NCBI GenBank assembly: GCA_020060485.1
Contig: JAGVAB010000074.1
Span: 1 to 31,671 of the forward strand
Direction of reading: 5' to 3'
DNA from: Anaerolineales bacterium
Lineage (GTDB): Bacteria > Chloroflexota > Anaerolineae > Anaerolineales > Anaerolineaceae
DNA length: 31,671 nt
The position numbers were made by a program, and so were the translations under genes. The first letter of the stretch is position 1, and each line of letters begins with the position of its first letter. Shown here in pieces: positions 25,071 through 31,671 of this stretch. The notes beneath the pieces were generated by a model. The model was not told the origin of the DNA. It was given only the letters and a program-made list of their open reading frames with translations, and made no database searches.

Positions 25071-25107
25071 TCGAGGTGTCAGTTTGATTTTCCAGTGTGC
25101 AGACGGC

Positions 25108-27525
25108 TCAATCCACGTCCAGATACGCCACGGTGACCCCATCACCGCCTTCGCCTTCTGTGCCCACCTTCCAGGTCTTGACCTGGCGGGCATGGCGCAA
25201 GGCTTTGCGCACCGCCTGGCGCACCGCTCCGGTGCCCATGCCGTGAATGATGCGCACCGAAGGCAGCCCGGCCAGGAAGGCCTGGTCCAGGTAATTTTCC
25301 AGCGCGCTTAATGCTTCATCCACGCGCTGACCGCGCAGATCCAGTTCAATGCCCGGCGACGCATGAAAAACCTGCTGAGCACTTTTTTCTGCGGATTGTT
25401 TGATCGCTTTGGCAGGCCGCGGGCTGCTTTCAACGGACGGGGCATCCACTGCCTGGGACTGGTCTGCGCCGCGCTGCAAATCGTGCAGCCGCACCCGCAG
25501 TCGCAAAGCGCCCATCTGCACCTCTCCTTCTTCATCGCCAATTGAAAGCAACTCGCCTTTCATCTTCAAGGAGCGCACATATACCTTGTCACCTGGTTGA
25601 AGAGTGGCAGGGTCGAGCGGCATTTCGGGAATCTGGCGGCGGAGGGGTTTTTCCACCACGCTTTCAATCTTTTCAACCTGCTGTTCCACCGGTTTGAGGG
25701 CTTCCAAAGGCTGGCGGGCGCGCAGCAAATTGCGGCGCACCTGTTCCATCTCTTCACGCACGGCCTGCATTTCTTCCTCTGCCTGCCGGCGGGCATCTTC
25801 CAGAACGGTGAGGCGCTCATCCTCGATCTGCGCCAGGCGGTCCACCAGTTCAGCCCGCTGTTTGAGGGCTTCCTCGCGGGCCTGCTCGGCCTGGCTGCGC
25901 GCCAGGCGCGCCTGGTCCCGCTGACGGTGGATCTCGTCCAGCAGGTCTTCGGTTTGCATATCTTCCGGGTTCAGGGCGCTGCGGGCATCCTGCAGGATGG
26001 CTTCCGGCAATCCCAACCGCTCGGCGATCAACAAGGCATTGGAACGGCCGGGCAGGCCGATGTTCAAATGATAGGTGGGGCGCAGTTCCTTGACGTCAAA
26101 TTCCATGCTGGCATTGACCACGCCGGGGGTGGCATGAGCAAAGGTCTTCAGTGAGGGGTAATGGGTGGCCACCAGATTGGTGATGCGGCGCTTGACCATG
26201 AACACCAGCAGGGCACGCGCCAATGACGCCCCTTCTTCGGGGTCGGTGCCAGCGCCCAGTTCATCCAGCAAGATCAGCGTGCGCCAGTCGGCATGCTTCA
26301 AAATACGCACGATGTTGGTGATATGCGCCGAAAAGGTTGACAGGGACTGCTCGATGGATTGTTCGTCTCCGATGTCGGCATAGACATCCTTAAACAGGCT
26401 CAGCCTGGAGCCGGACTGGGCCGGGATATGCAAGCCGGACTGGGCCATCAGCACCAACAGACCAACCGTCTTGAGGGTGACGGTTTTGCCGCCGGTGTTG
26501 GGGCCGGTGATGACCACCGAATAGGTTTTCTCGTACAGATCCACATCGATCGCCACCACACTGGCCGGGTCGAGCAAGGGATGACGGGCCTGGTAGAGGA
26601 GGATGGCGCTGCCAGGATGATTGCCCTGGCGCTCGCGGAAAGGCACCAGTTCCGGCTCGGCGGCGCTCAGATCATCGGCATATCTGGCGCACATCAGGGC
26701 CAGGTCAAATTCCGCCAGGGCCGCCACCAGGGCGTTGACGGCCTCAGCCTGCTGGCCCACCAGAGCCGAGAGAGCCGCCAGGATGCGCCGCTCTTCTTCC
26801 TGCTCGGCAAGCTGCAACTCGTGATATTTATTGTTGAGTTCCACCACCACCAGTGGCTCCACAAACAGGGTCGCACCGGAGGCAGACTGGTCATGCACCA
26901 CTGATTTCAACTGGCCCTTGAAGTCAGCGCGCAGCGGCACGACATACCGCCCGTTACGTTGGGTGATGAGGGCCTCCTGGAGCATATTGGCGGTTTTTGG
27001 GTCACTGATGATGCGCTGCATGCGGGCCAGCAAACGGTCATGGGAAATCTTCAATTCGCGCCGGATGGAGGCCAGCTTCTCGGAGGCATGGTCTGGGATT
27101 TCTCCATTGTCATCCAGCGACTGGCTGATGGCATCCACCAGCCCGGGCGGAGGCTGCAAATTCACGCCGATCTCCCGCAGAACCGGGTAGTTGTCCGTAT
27201 AGTGGTCAAGGGTACGCAGCAAACTGCGGGCAGACACCAGGGTATGCTTGACCGCCAGCAGGGACTCGGCTTCCAGAACCCCGCCGCGCTGGGCCAACTG
27301 CGCCTGGGGGCGCACATCGCGGGCGCCGCCCACCGAAATGCCGGATTGCAGGCTGAGCAGATGACGCGCCTCACGCGTGCGGGCCTGACGGCGCTGGACT
27401 TCTTCCATGTCACTGCTTGGCCTGAGGGAAGCAGCCAGTTCCTGCGAAGCGCTGAACGCGGCATAGCCTGCCAGGCGCTGCAAGATCTTGGGATACTCCA
27501 GAATGGAGAGGGTTTTTTCATCCAT
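25108..27525 (-). CDS. mutS2: MutS2 (MutS-like ATPase with Smr domain)
   Basis: This 805-aa protein has the full MutS2 layout. The N-terminal helical core begins TLSILEYPKILQRLAGYAA. The MutS ATPase has Walker A GPNTGGKTVTLKT near residue 340, DIGDEQSIEQSLSTFSAH, and LILLDELGAGTDPEEGA (Walker B). A long coiled coil (about 510-620) is followed by a KOW-like segment and a C-terminal Smr domain (last 80 residues) with LDLRGQRVDEAL and IIHGMGTGAVR. It lacks the mismatch-recognition domain of MutS. Known roles of the family are suppression of recombination and, in Bacillus, splitting of collided ribosomes. No ribosome site is obvious before the ATG. Confidence 0.96.
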   Translation of the reverse strand: MDEKTLSILEYPKILQRLAGYAAFSASQELAASLRPSSDMEEVQRRQARTREARHLLSLQSGISVGGARDVRPQAQLAQRGGVLEAESLLAVKHTLVSARSLLRTLDHYTDNYPVLREIGVNLQPPPGLVDAISQSLDDNGEIPDHASEKLASIRRELKISHDRLLARMQRIISDPKTANMLQEALITQRNGRYVVPLRADFKGQLKSVVHDQSASGATLFVEPLVVVELNNKYHELQLAEQEEERRILAALSALVGQQAEAVNALVAALAEFDLALMCARYADDLSAAEPELVPFRERQGNHPGSAILLYQARHPLLDPASVVAIDVDLYEKTYSVVITGPNTGGKTVTLKTVGLLVLMAQSGLHIPAQSGSRLSLFKDVYADIGDEQSIEQSLSTFSAHITNIVRILKHADWRTLILLDELGAGTDPEEGASLARALLVFMVKRRITNLVATHYPSLKTFAHATPGVVNASMEFDVKELRPTYHLNIGLPGRSNALLIAERLGLPEAILQDARSALNPEDMQTEDLLDEIHRQRDQARLARSQAEQAREEALKQRAELVDRLAQIEDERLTVLEDARRQAEEEMQAVREEMEQVRRNLLRARQPLEALKPVEQQVEKIESVVEKPLRRQIPEMPLDPATLQPGDKVYVRSLKMKGELLSIGDEEGEVQMGALRLRVRLHDLQRGADQSQAVDAPSVESSPRPAKAIKQSAEKSAQQVFHASPGIELDLRGQRVDEALSALENYLDQAFLAGLPSVRIIHGMGTGAVRQAVRKALRHARQVKTWKVGTEGEGGDGVTVAYLDVD

Positions 27526-27614
27526 AGCGATGAAAGTCTACCATAAAAAGCAAGGGGAATAACCAGCGGCCCAGCAAAATAGGCCGAAAAATCGGCCAGA
27601 TGGCGGATGGGTCT

Positions 27615-27672
27615 CCCTCATCCCTGGCCGAACGCCCTCATCCCCGGCCCTTCTCCCAACCTGGGAGAAGGG
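27615..27672. repeat. REP-like repeat: 15-bp direct repeat plus perfect 11-bp hairpin
   Basis: ccctcatccctggcc (27615-27629) recurs as ccctcatccccggcc (27635-27649), 20 bp on. It runs into cccttctccca (27648-27658), which pairs perfectly with tgggagaaggg (27662-27672) around a 3-nt loop. It lies 30 bp past the stop of the DUF559 gene. The motif type is familiar from dispersed intergenic repeats; copy number cannot be judged here. Confidence 0.7.
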
Positions 27673-27702
27673 TGCTATGGTTCAGGGAATGACCGGGTAA
27701 TG

Positions 27703-28068
27703 CTACTCCAGCATTTTTTCCATAATACTGCGCAGCACATCTCCCAGTCTGTTCATCACATCATCATTCTGAAAACGAATGACTGTGTAACCCCGATCTG
27801 TCAATTCCTGACTGCGCGCCTGATCATAGCCTTGCTGTTTTTGATGAATTCCACCATCGATTTCAATGACCAATTTTTTAGCCGGACAGCAAAAATCAAC
27901 AAGATACATACCGATTGGATGTTGCCTTCTGAATTTGAATCCCCCCATCTTCTTTCCGCGCAGGGACTGCCACAACTTTTTTTCAGCTGGTGTTGACTGG
28001 TTGCGCAATTCTTTGGCACGACGATGCAAATTCATGTGAAATTTTTGTATTTTTTGATCTTCATTCAT
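27703..28068 (-). CDS. DUF559-domain protein, predicted PD-(D/E)XK nuclease fold (copy 2)
   Basis: This 121-aa paralogue of the gene at 10658 has the same signature: STPAEKKLWQSLR, FKFRRQHPIGMYLVDFCC and KKLVIEIDGGIHQ, with D58, E69 and D71 as likely metal ligands, and RGYTVIRFQNDDVM. It is somewhat AT-richer than mutS2 and the ABC-F gene beside it. It stands alone, with a perfect hairpin repeat on each side (27648-27672 and 28160-28185). The family is related to Vsr endonucleases, but no target or partner is known. An independent, possibly mobile insertion between mutS2 and the ABC-F gene is inference. Confidence 0.85.
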   Translation of the reverse strand: MNEDQKIQKFHMNLHRRAKELRNQSTPAEKKLWQSLRGKKMGGFKFRRQHPIGMYLVDFCCPAKKLVIEIDGGIHQKQQGYDQARSQELTDRGYTVIRFQNDDVMNRLGDVLRSIMEKMLE

Positions 28069-28159
28069 GGTTAGATGACCTGACCAGAAAATACCTGAAC
28101 GATATTCACATTATACGAAACCGACAAATAAAAAGCCATCATTGCTGATTGATTTTCTT

Positions 28160-28185
28160 CCCCTTTCCCGGAATCGGGAAAGGGG
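28160..28185. repeat. Perfect 11-bp hairpin repeat upstream of DUF559 copy 2
   Basis: cccctttcccg (28160-28170) pairs perfectly with cgggaaagggg (28175-28185) around gaat. A further partial copy, ccggggaaaggg, follows at about 28194-28205. On the minus strand no T-run marks it as a simple terminator. Confidence 0.7.
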
Positions 28186-28249
28186 TGGCGAAGCCGGGGA
28201 AAGGGCAAAATTTAGGCCTCTAAATCGGCCAAATGGCTATGCCTTCCCA

Positions 28250-28258
28250 TGTTATACT
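28250..28258 (+). promoter_or_regulatory. Extended -10 promoter of the ABC-F gene
   Basis: TGTTATACT (28250-28258) is an extended -10 box 34 nt before the ATG at 28293. No convincing -35 lies at the usual distance. Confidence 0.45.
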
Positions 28259-28292
28259 TTTGGCGCAACAGCATCCCAAGGAGCAGCCTGAC

Positions 28293-30203
28293 ATGGCCCT
28301 GTTAACCGTCAGCAACCTGAGCAAAGCCTATGGCCCCATCGACATCTTCGAGGGGGTCTCTTTCAGCATTCCGCACCGGGCACGCATCGGACTGGTCGGC
28401 CCCAACGGGATCGGCAAAACCACCCTGCTGCGCATCCTGATGGGCGAAGAGTCACCCTCCGGTGGGCAGGTGGTGCGGGCGCGCAACCTGACGGTGGGTT
28501 ATCTGCCCCAGGAGGCACACCTGCATTCGGATAAAACCCTGTGGGAAGAATGCCAGGTAGCCCTGCTGGATCTGCTGGCGATGGGCGAACGGCTGGCAGC
28601 GCTGGAAGCAGCCATGGACGACCCCGACCCGATCAATGCCCAGGCGGCGCTTGAAACCTATGGCCCGCTGCAAATGGAATTCGAGCGGCTGGGCGGCTAT
28701 ACCTGCGAGAACCGCATCCGCCAGACGCTGGAAGGTCTGGGCTTCAGCCAGAATGAATTTCACCGCCCGATGAGCATGCTTTCCGGCGGGCAGCGCACAC
28801 GCGCCGTGCTGGCCCGGCTGCTGCTCTCGGAACCCAACCTGCTGCTGCTGGACGAACCCACCAACCACCTGGATATCGCCGCCATTGAATGGCTGGAAGC
28901 CTACCTGCGCGACTGGAACGGGGCAGTGTTGATCGTCTCGCACGACCGCTATTTCCTCAATCAGGTGGTCAACACCATCCTCGAAATGACGCCGGCCATC
29001 GAGACCTACCGCGGCAATTACTCTGCCTTTCTGCAGCAGCGCCAAGAACGCTACCTGCGCCGCCTGGCAGAATATCAGGCCCAACAGGCTTTCATCGAAA
29101 AAGAGGAAGAATACATCCGGCGCAATATTGCCGGCCAGAACACACGCCAGGCGCAGGGCCGCCGCAAACGGCTGGAACGCCTGCTGCAAGACGCCCGGAT
29201 CAAACCGGTGATCACCTCGCGGCGGCTGCACCTCAATCTGCAAAGCGGGGAACGATCTGGAGACCTGGTGGTTCGCACGCGGGATTTGCATATCGGCTAT
29301 CAGGATGACAAGAAAGTCTTATTCAAACTGCCAGACCTGACCCTGCTGCGCGGTGAATGCGCTGCCATCATCGGCCCCAACGGGGCAGGCAAGACCACCT
29401 TTCTGAAAACCCTGCTGGAGCAAATCCCGCCCCTCTCGGGGCAGGTGATCCTCGGGGCTAACCTGCACATCGGTTACTTCGCCCAGGCGCATGAGGGCCT
29501 GCACCCCGACTGGACCCTGATGGAAGAGATTGACGCCGTGGCTCCGCACCTGCTGCCAGCAGACGTGCGCAACTACTTGGCCAAGTTCATGTTCAGCGAA
29601 GACGATGTGTTCAAGACGGTCAGCGTGCTTTCCGGCGGCGAACGCGGCCGGCTGGCCCTGGCCTGCCTGGCCCTGCAAGGAGCCAACCTGCTCCTGCTGG
29701 ACGAGCCCACCAACCACCTTGACCTGACCGCCCAGGAAGTGCTGCAATCCATCCTGGCCGAGTTCAACGGCACCATACTGCTGGTCTCGCACGACCGCTA
29801 TCTGATCGACGTGCTCGGCACGCAGATCTGGGAGGTGCAGCCGGAAGACAAATCCCTGGCCGTGTTCGATGGCACCTACAGCGAATACCGCTCGGCCACC
29901 CAGGCAAAAGCCCAGGCTGAGGCGGCGCAACTGGTAGAAACTGCCCCGGAGGAAACAGTAAGCAAACGCCCGCGCAGCACTGGCATGAGCAACCGCCAGC
30001 GCCAGCGACTGAAACAACTGGAGAAGCTGGAAGAGGAGATCGCCAAACTGGAGTATGAACTGGGTGAACTCACCCGCTGCTTCGAGGATCCCCCCGAAGA
30101 CCCCGGCGCCATCCAGGAACTCAGCCGCGATTATGAAGCTATCCAGCGCAAAATGGACAAGAAGCTGGACGAATGGACGGTGCTGTCGGATGAAGAAGAA
30201 TGA
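28293..30203 (+). CDS. ABC-F family ATPase (translation factor or antibiotic-resistance type)
   Basis: This 636-aa soluble protein has two ABC domains in one chain and no membrane segments. Domain 1 has Walker A GPNGIGKT (36-43), signature LSGGQRTRAVLARLLL and LLLLDEPTNHLD. Domain 2 has GPNGAGKT (from 361), LSGGERGRLALACLAL and a second LLLLDEPTNHLD. Between them is the charged linker (about 250-325, rich in R and E) that contacts tRNA in characterised members. The last 65 residues form a coiled coil like the C-terminal domain of Uup. The ATG at 28293 is chosen because AAGGAG (28278-28283) lies 9 nt upstream; the open frame begins 20 codons earlier. Which subfamily it belongs to, or whether it gives resistance, cannot be told. 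Confidence 0.93.
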   Translation: MALLTVSNLSKAYGPIDIFEGVSFSIPHRARIGLVGPNGIGKTTLLRILMGEESPSGGQVVRARNLTVGYLPQEAHLHSDKTLWEECQVALLDLLAMGERLAALEAAMDDPDPINAQAALETYGPLQMEFERLGGYTCENRIRQTLEGLGFSQNEFHRPMSMLSGGQRTRAVLARLLLSEPNLLLLDEPTNHLDIAAIEWLEAYLRDWNGAVLIVSHDRYFLNQVVNTILEMTPAIETYRGNYSAFLQQRQERYLRRLAEYQAQQAFIEKEEEYIRRNIAGQNTRQAQGRRKRLERLLQDARIKPVITSRRLHLNLQSGERSGDLVVRTRDLHIGYQDDKKVLFKLPDLTLLRGECAAIIGPNGAGKTTFLKTLLEQIPPLSGQVILGANLHIGYFAQAHEGLHPDWTLMEEIDAVAPHLLPADVRNYLAKFMFSEDDVFKTVSVLSGGERGRLALACLALQGANLLLLDEPTNHLDLTAQEVLQSILAEFNGTILLVSHDRYLIDVLGTQIWEVQPEDKSLAVFDGTYSEYRSATQAKAQAEAAQLVETAPEETVSKRPRSTGMSNRQRQRLKQLEKLEEEIAKLEYELGELTRCFEDPPEDPGAIQELSRDYEAIQRKMDKKLDEWTVLSDEEE

Positions 30204-30226
30204 ACCCTCTCGTAACGGAGAGGGTT
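30203..30226 (+). terminator. Intrinsic terminator of the ABC-F gene
   Basis: aaccctctc (30203-30211) pairs perfectly with gagagggtt (30218-30226) around gtaacg, followed by TT. The stem begins at the last base of the stop codon. Confidence 0.75.
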
Positions 30227-30270
30227 TTGGTTGTAGGGGGGATGGTACGGTCAAACTGCATGACCACACA

Positions 30271-31068
30271 CTACAAGGCTTCCCACTTTGCTGCAAAGAA
30301 TTGTTTGTTCAACTGCCGGGTCACTACTTGATTCCTGCGCAGCGTTAGCGCCTGGGTAGGGCAGGTGTGGATGCAGCGGTAGCAGTGCTCACAGCCATCC
30401 ATGCGGTGATGAGGAATACCCAGGGCATCGATTTCAAAACAATCATGCGGGCAATCCTGAACACACACTCCGCACTGCGTGCAGCGCTCCGCAAAAGTAT
30501 AAATGGGAAATTTGACGATCTGCCCGCCCAGCTTGTTAGGATAATTGAGAATGCTATACAGCCTGAAACGGGAGATGGCGAGCTTGCTGTCATTATCTGC
30601 GAAAGCGGCCAGGACAGTATCCACATCGGCCTTCACTTTCTCCACCAAATTCTTTTCAAAACGATACACAAATGGGAGCCACGGCGCCAGCAGGGAACCG
30701 TCCGAAGCGGGGCTGCGATATGATCGTGAATGGACGGTGATCAAATTCTTCGTCAGGCAGTGTTTGGCGAAAATGCGCAGGGTGTTGGCCGAATACAATC
30801 CGCAGGTGGTGAAGGAAAAAACCTTCTTGGGGGATGTGAAAACAGGCAGGCGCTCGATGAAAGCCCGGATGGAAGCAGAGGGATCGCAATGGTAGGTGGG
30901 AAAGCCGAACACCAAATGGTCATAGTCAGCCACCATTGCAAGGCTCTCAGGCGCTTCAATCGAGAGCAGCCGCGTTTGCGCGCAGCCTTGCAGTGCGGCT
31001 TCGATCAGGCGGGCAACCAGTCTTGTACTGCCGGCAGCGGAGTGGTAAAGGATGAGGATATTGTCCAT
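30271..31068 (-). CDS. EFR1-family ferredoxin (flavodoxin-like domain plus two 4Fe-4S clusters)
   Basis: This 265-aa protein joins a flavodoxin-like N-terminal half (MDNILILYHSAAGSTRLVAR, then HLVFGFPTYHCDPSASIRAF) to a ferredoxin tail with two CxxCxxCxxxC motifs: C196, C199, C202, C206 and C226, C229, C232, C236. The flavodoxin phosphate loop is SAAGSTR. Layout and length match EFR1 (EF-hand-free flavodoxin/ferredoxin) proteins of anaerobes, which carry electrons in the cytoplasm; the partner is unknown. The gene starts 8 nt after the MOSC gene, so the two are likely cotranscribed. It converges with the ABC-F gene, whose terminator lies between. It suggests an anaerobic or facultative life. 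Confidence 0.9.
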   Translation of the reverse strand: MDNILILYHSAAGSTRLVARLIEAALQGCAQTRLLSIEAPESLAMVADYDHLVFGFPTYHCDPSASIRAFIERLPVFTSPKKVFSFTTCGLYSANTLRIFAKHCLTKNLITVHSRSYRSPASDGSLLAPWLPFVYRFEKNLVEKVKADVDTVLAAFADNDSKLAISRFRLYSILNYPNKLGGQIVKFPIYTFAERCTQCGVCVQDCPHDCFEIDALGIPHHRMDGCEHCYRCIHTCPTQALTLRRNQVVTRQLNKQFFAAKWEAL

Positions 31069-31076
31069 TCCAATGA

Positions 31077-31553
31077 TTAATCTTTCCGGTTCACAAACTC
31101 CACCACATCCGCCACCTTGACTGTGCCAGGTTCAAGCACACGGGCATATACCCGAGACCAGCCAGGATATTTGTCCTGATCAACGAGATGATTGGCGCCG
31201 TCGGTGAAATAGGGCAGCAGGTCTGGGCAGGGGTCAGCGTAACTGGTCAGCTCGACGAGCAGCCTTTCACCTATACGCATTAATGTGCCGGGCACCAACC
31301 TGTCCCAATCCATTCCGCTCAGGGTCAGGTTTTCACCCATCGCACCCGGATAGACAGGATGCCCCTGGTTCTGCAATGCAATGAGGCGCTCCAGGGAATA
31401 CAGGCACACCGCTCGGTCAGGGCCGCCGTGGTATTTGAGATTGCGCTGGCGGTCGCCTGCCAGGCCGGCAGCAGTCACCTTCACCGAGAGTACGGGCAGC
31501 TTGGGCACGCCGCCATCGGAGATATTGATCTGGAATACACGGGGTGTTGTCAT
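31077..31553 (-). CDS. MOSC-domain protein
   Basis: This 158-aa protein matches stand-alone MOSC domains (relatives of the molybdenum cofactor sulfurase C-terminus and of YiiM). It shows GLAGDRQRNLKYHGGPDRAV, then LYSLERLIAL, YPGAMGENLTLSG and LVPGTLMRIGERLLVELT. The cysteine in SYADPCPDL is the likely sulfur or cofactor-contact residue. The family handles sulfur or oxygen at molybdenum cofactors; the substrate here is unknown. GAGAGG lies 8 nt before the ATG. It is first in a two-gene unit with the EFR1 ferredoxin, which could feed electrons to a molybdoenzyme, though this is inference. Confidence 0.9.
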   Translation of the reverse strand: MTTPRVFQINISDGGVPKLPVLSVKVTAAGLAGDRQRNLKYHGGPDRAVCLYSLERLIALQNQGHPVYPGAMGENLTLSGMDWDRLVPGTLMRIGERLLVELTSYADPCPDLLPYFTDGANHLVDQDKYPGWSRVYARVLEPGTVKVADVVEFVNRKD

Positions 31554-31671
31554 TTTCCAACCTCTCTTGATCTGTCGTTGCGAATGCTATGACCTTGTCA
31601 AGGCCATTTTTAGCATTCCAGGGTTTACTGATTGATAATTTGTAATATAAGGTGTATTGGACCTTAACACA

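Overview
The window looks like chromosomal DNA of a Chloroflexota bacterium, most likely of the Anaerolineae type. This is inferred from gene content, not from a marker gene. Coding DNA is GC-rich, and the gene set (giant DUF11-type repeat protein, translin-family protein, DUF3467 protein, MutS2, BtpA-like protein, EFR1 ferredoxin, T/P-rich lipoproteins) fits that group. I found no rRNA, tRNA, CRISPR array, insertion sequence or complete prophage.

Layout. 1-6422 (minus): the N-terminal 2,140 codons of a secreted giant repeat protein whose 3' end lies outside the window. 6684-9029 (minus): a stand-alone PEP/pyruvate-binding-domain protein. 9145-10272 (minus): dnaN, the DNA polymerase sliding clamp. 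10273-10657: a gene-free stretch with long imperfect inverted repeats. 10658-11867 (minus): a DUF559 nuclease-fold protein directly downstream of a BtpA/SgcQ-family protein. 11987-15552 (plus): a PPOX-fold flavoprotein, a CcrM-like adenine DNA methyltransferase with a RAMA tail, and oligoendopeptidase F. 15679-21924 (minus): a compact run from ssb through DUF3467, translin/Trax, NAD kinase and a zinc-finger membrane protein to recN, followed by a 5'-nucleotidase-like metallophosphatase. 22017-23684 (minus): a truncated gene and an AT-rich islet with a small membrane protein coupled to a lipoprotein. 23801-24637 (minus): a second lipoprotein. About 24900-25000 (plus): a self-contained promoter plus terminator that probably makes a small RNA. 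25108-27525 (minus): mutS2. 27703-28068 (minus): a second DUF559 gene between two perfect 11-bp hairpins. 28293-30203 (plus): an ABC-F ATPase. 30271-31553 (minus): a MOSC protein and an EFR1 ferredoxin.

How genes may work together. The ssb-to-recN run mixes single-strand binding, double-strand break repair, NADP supply and a predicted Trax-like RNase, which suggests a housekeeping nucleic-acid-maintenance operon. The methyltransferase resembles the cell-cycle enzyme CcrM and has no restriction partner nearby, so it is probably an orphan regulator or replication marker.

The items most worth following up are the translin protein with its conserved acidic quartet, the CcrM homologue with an apparently leaderless promoter, the two DUF559 genes beside hairpin repeats, the candidate small RNA near 24.9 kb, and the metallophosphatase that lacks the usual catalytic His/Asp pair.
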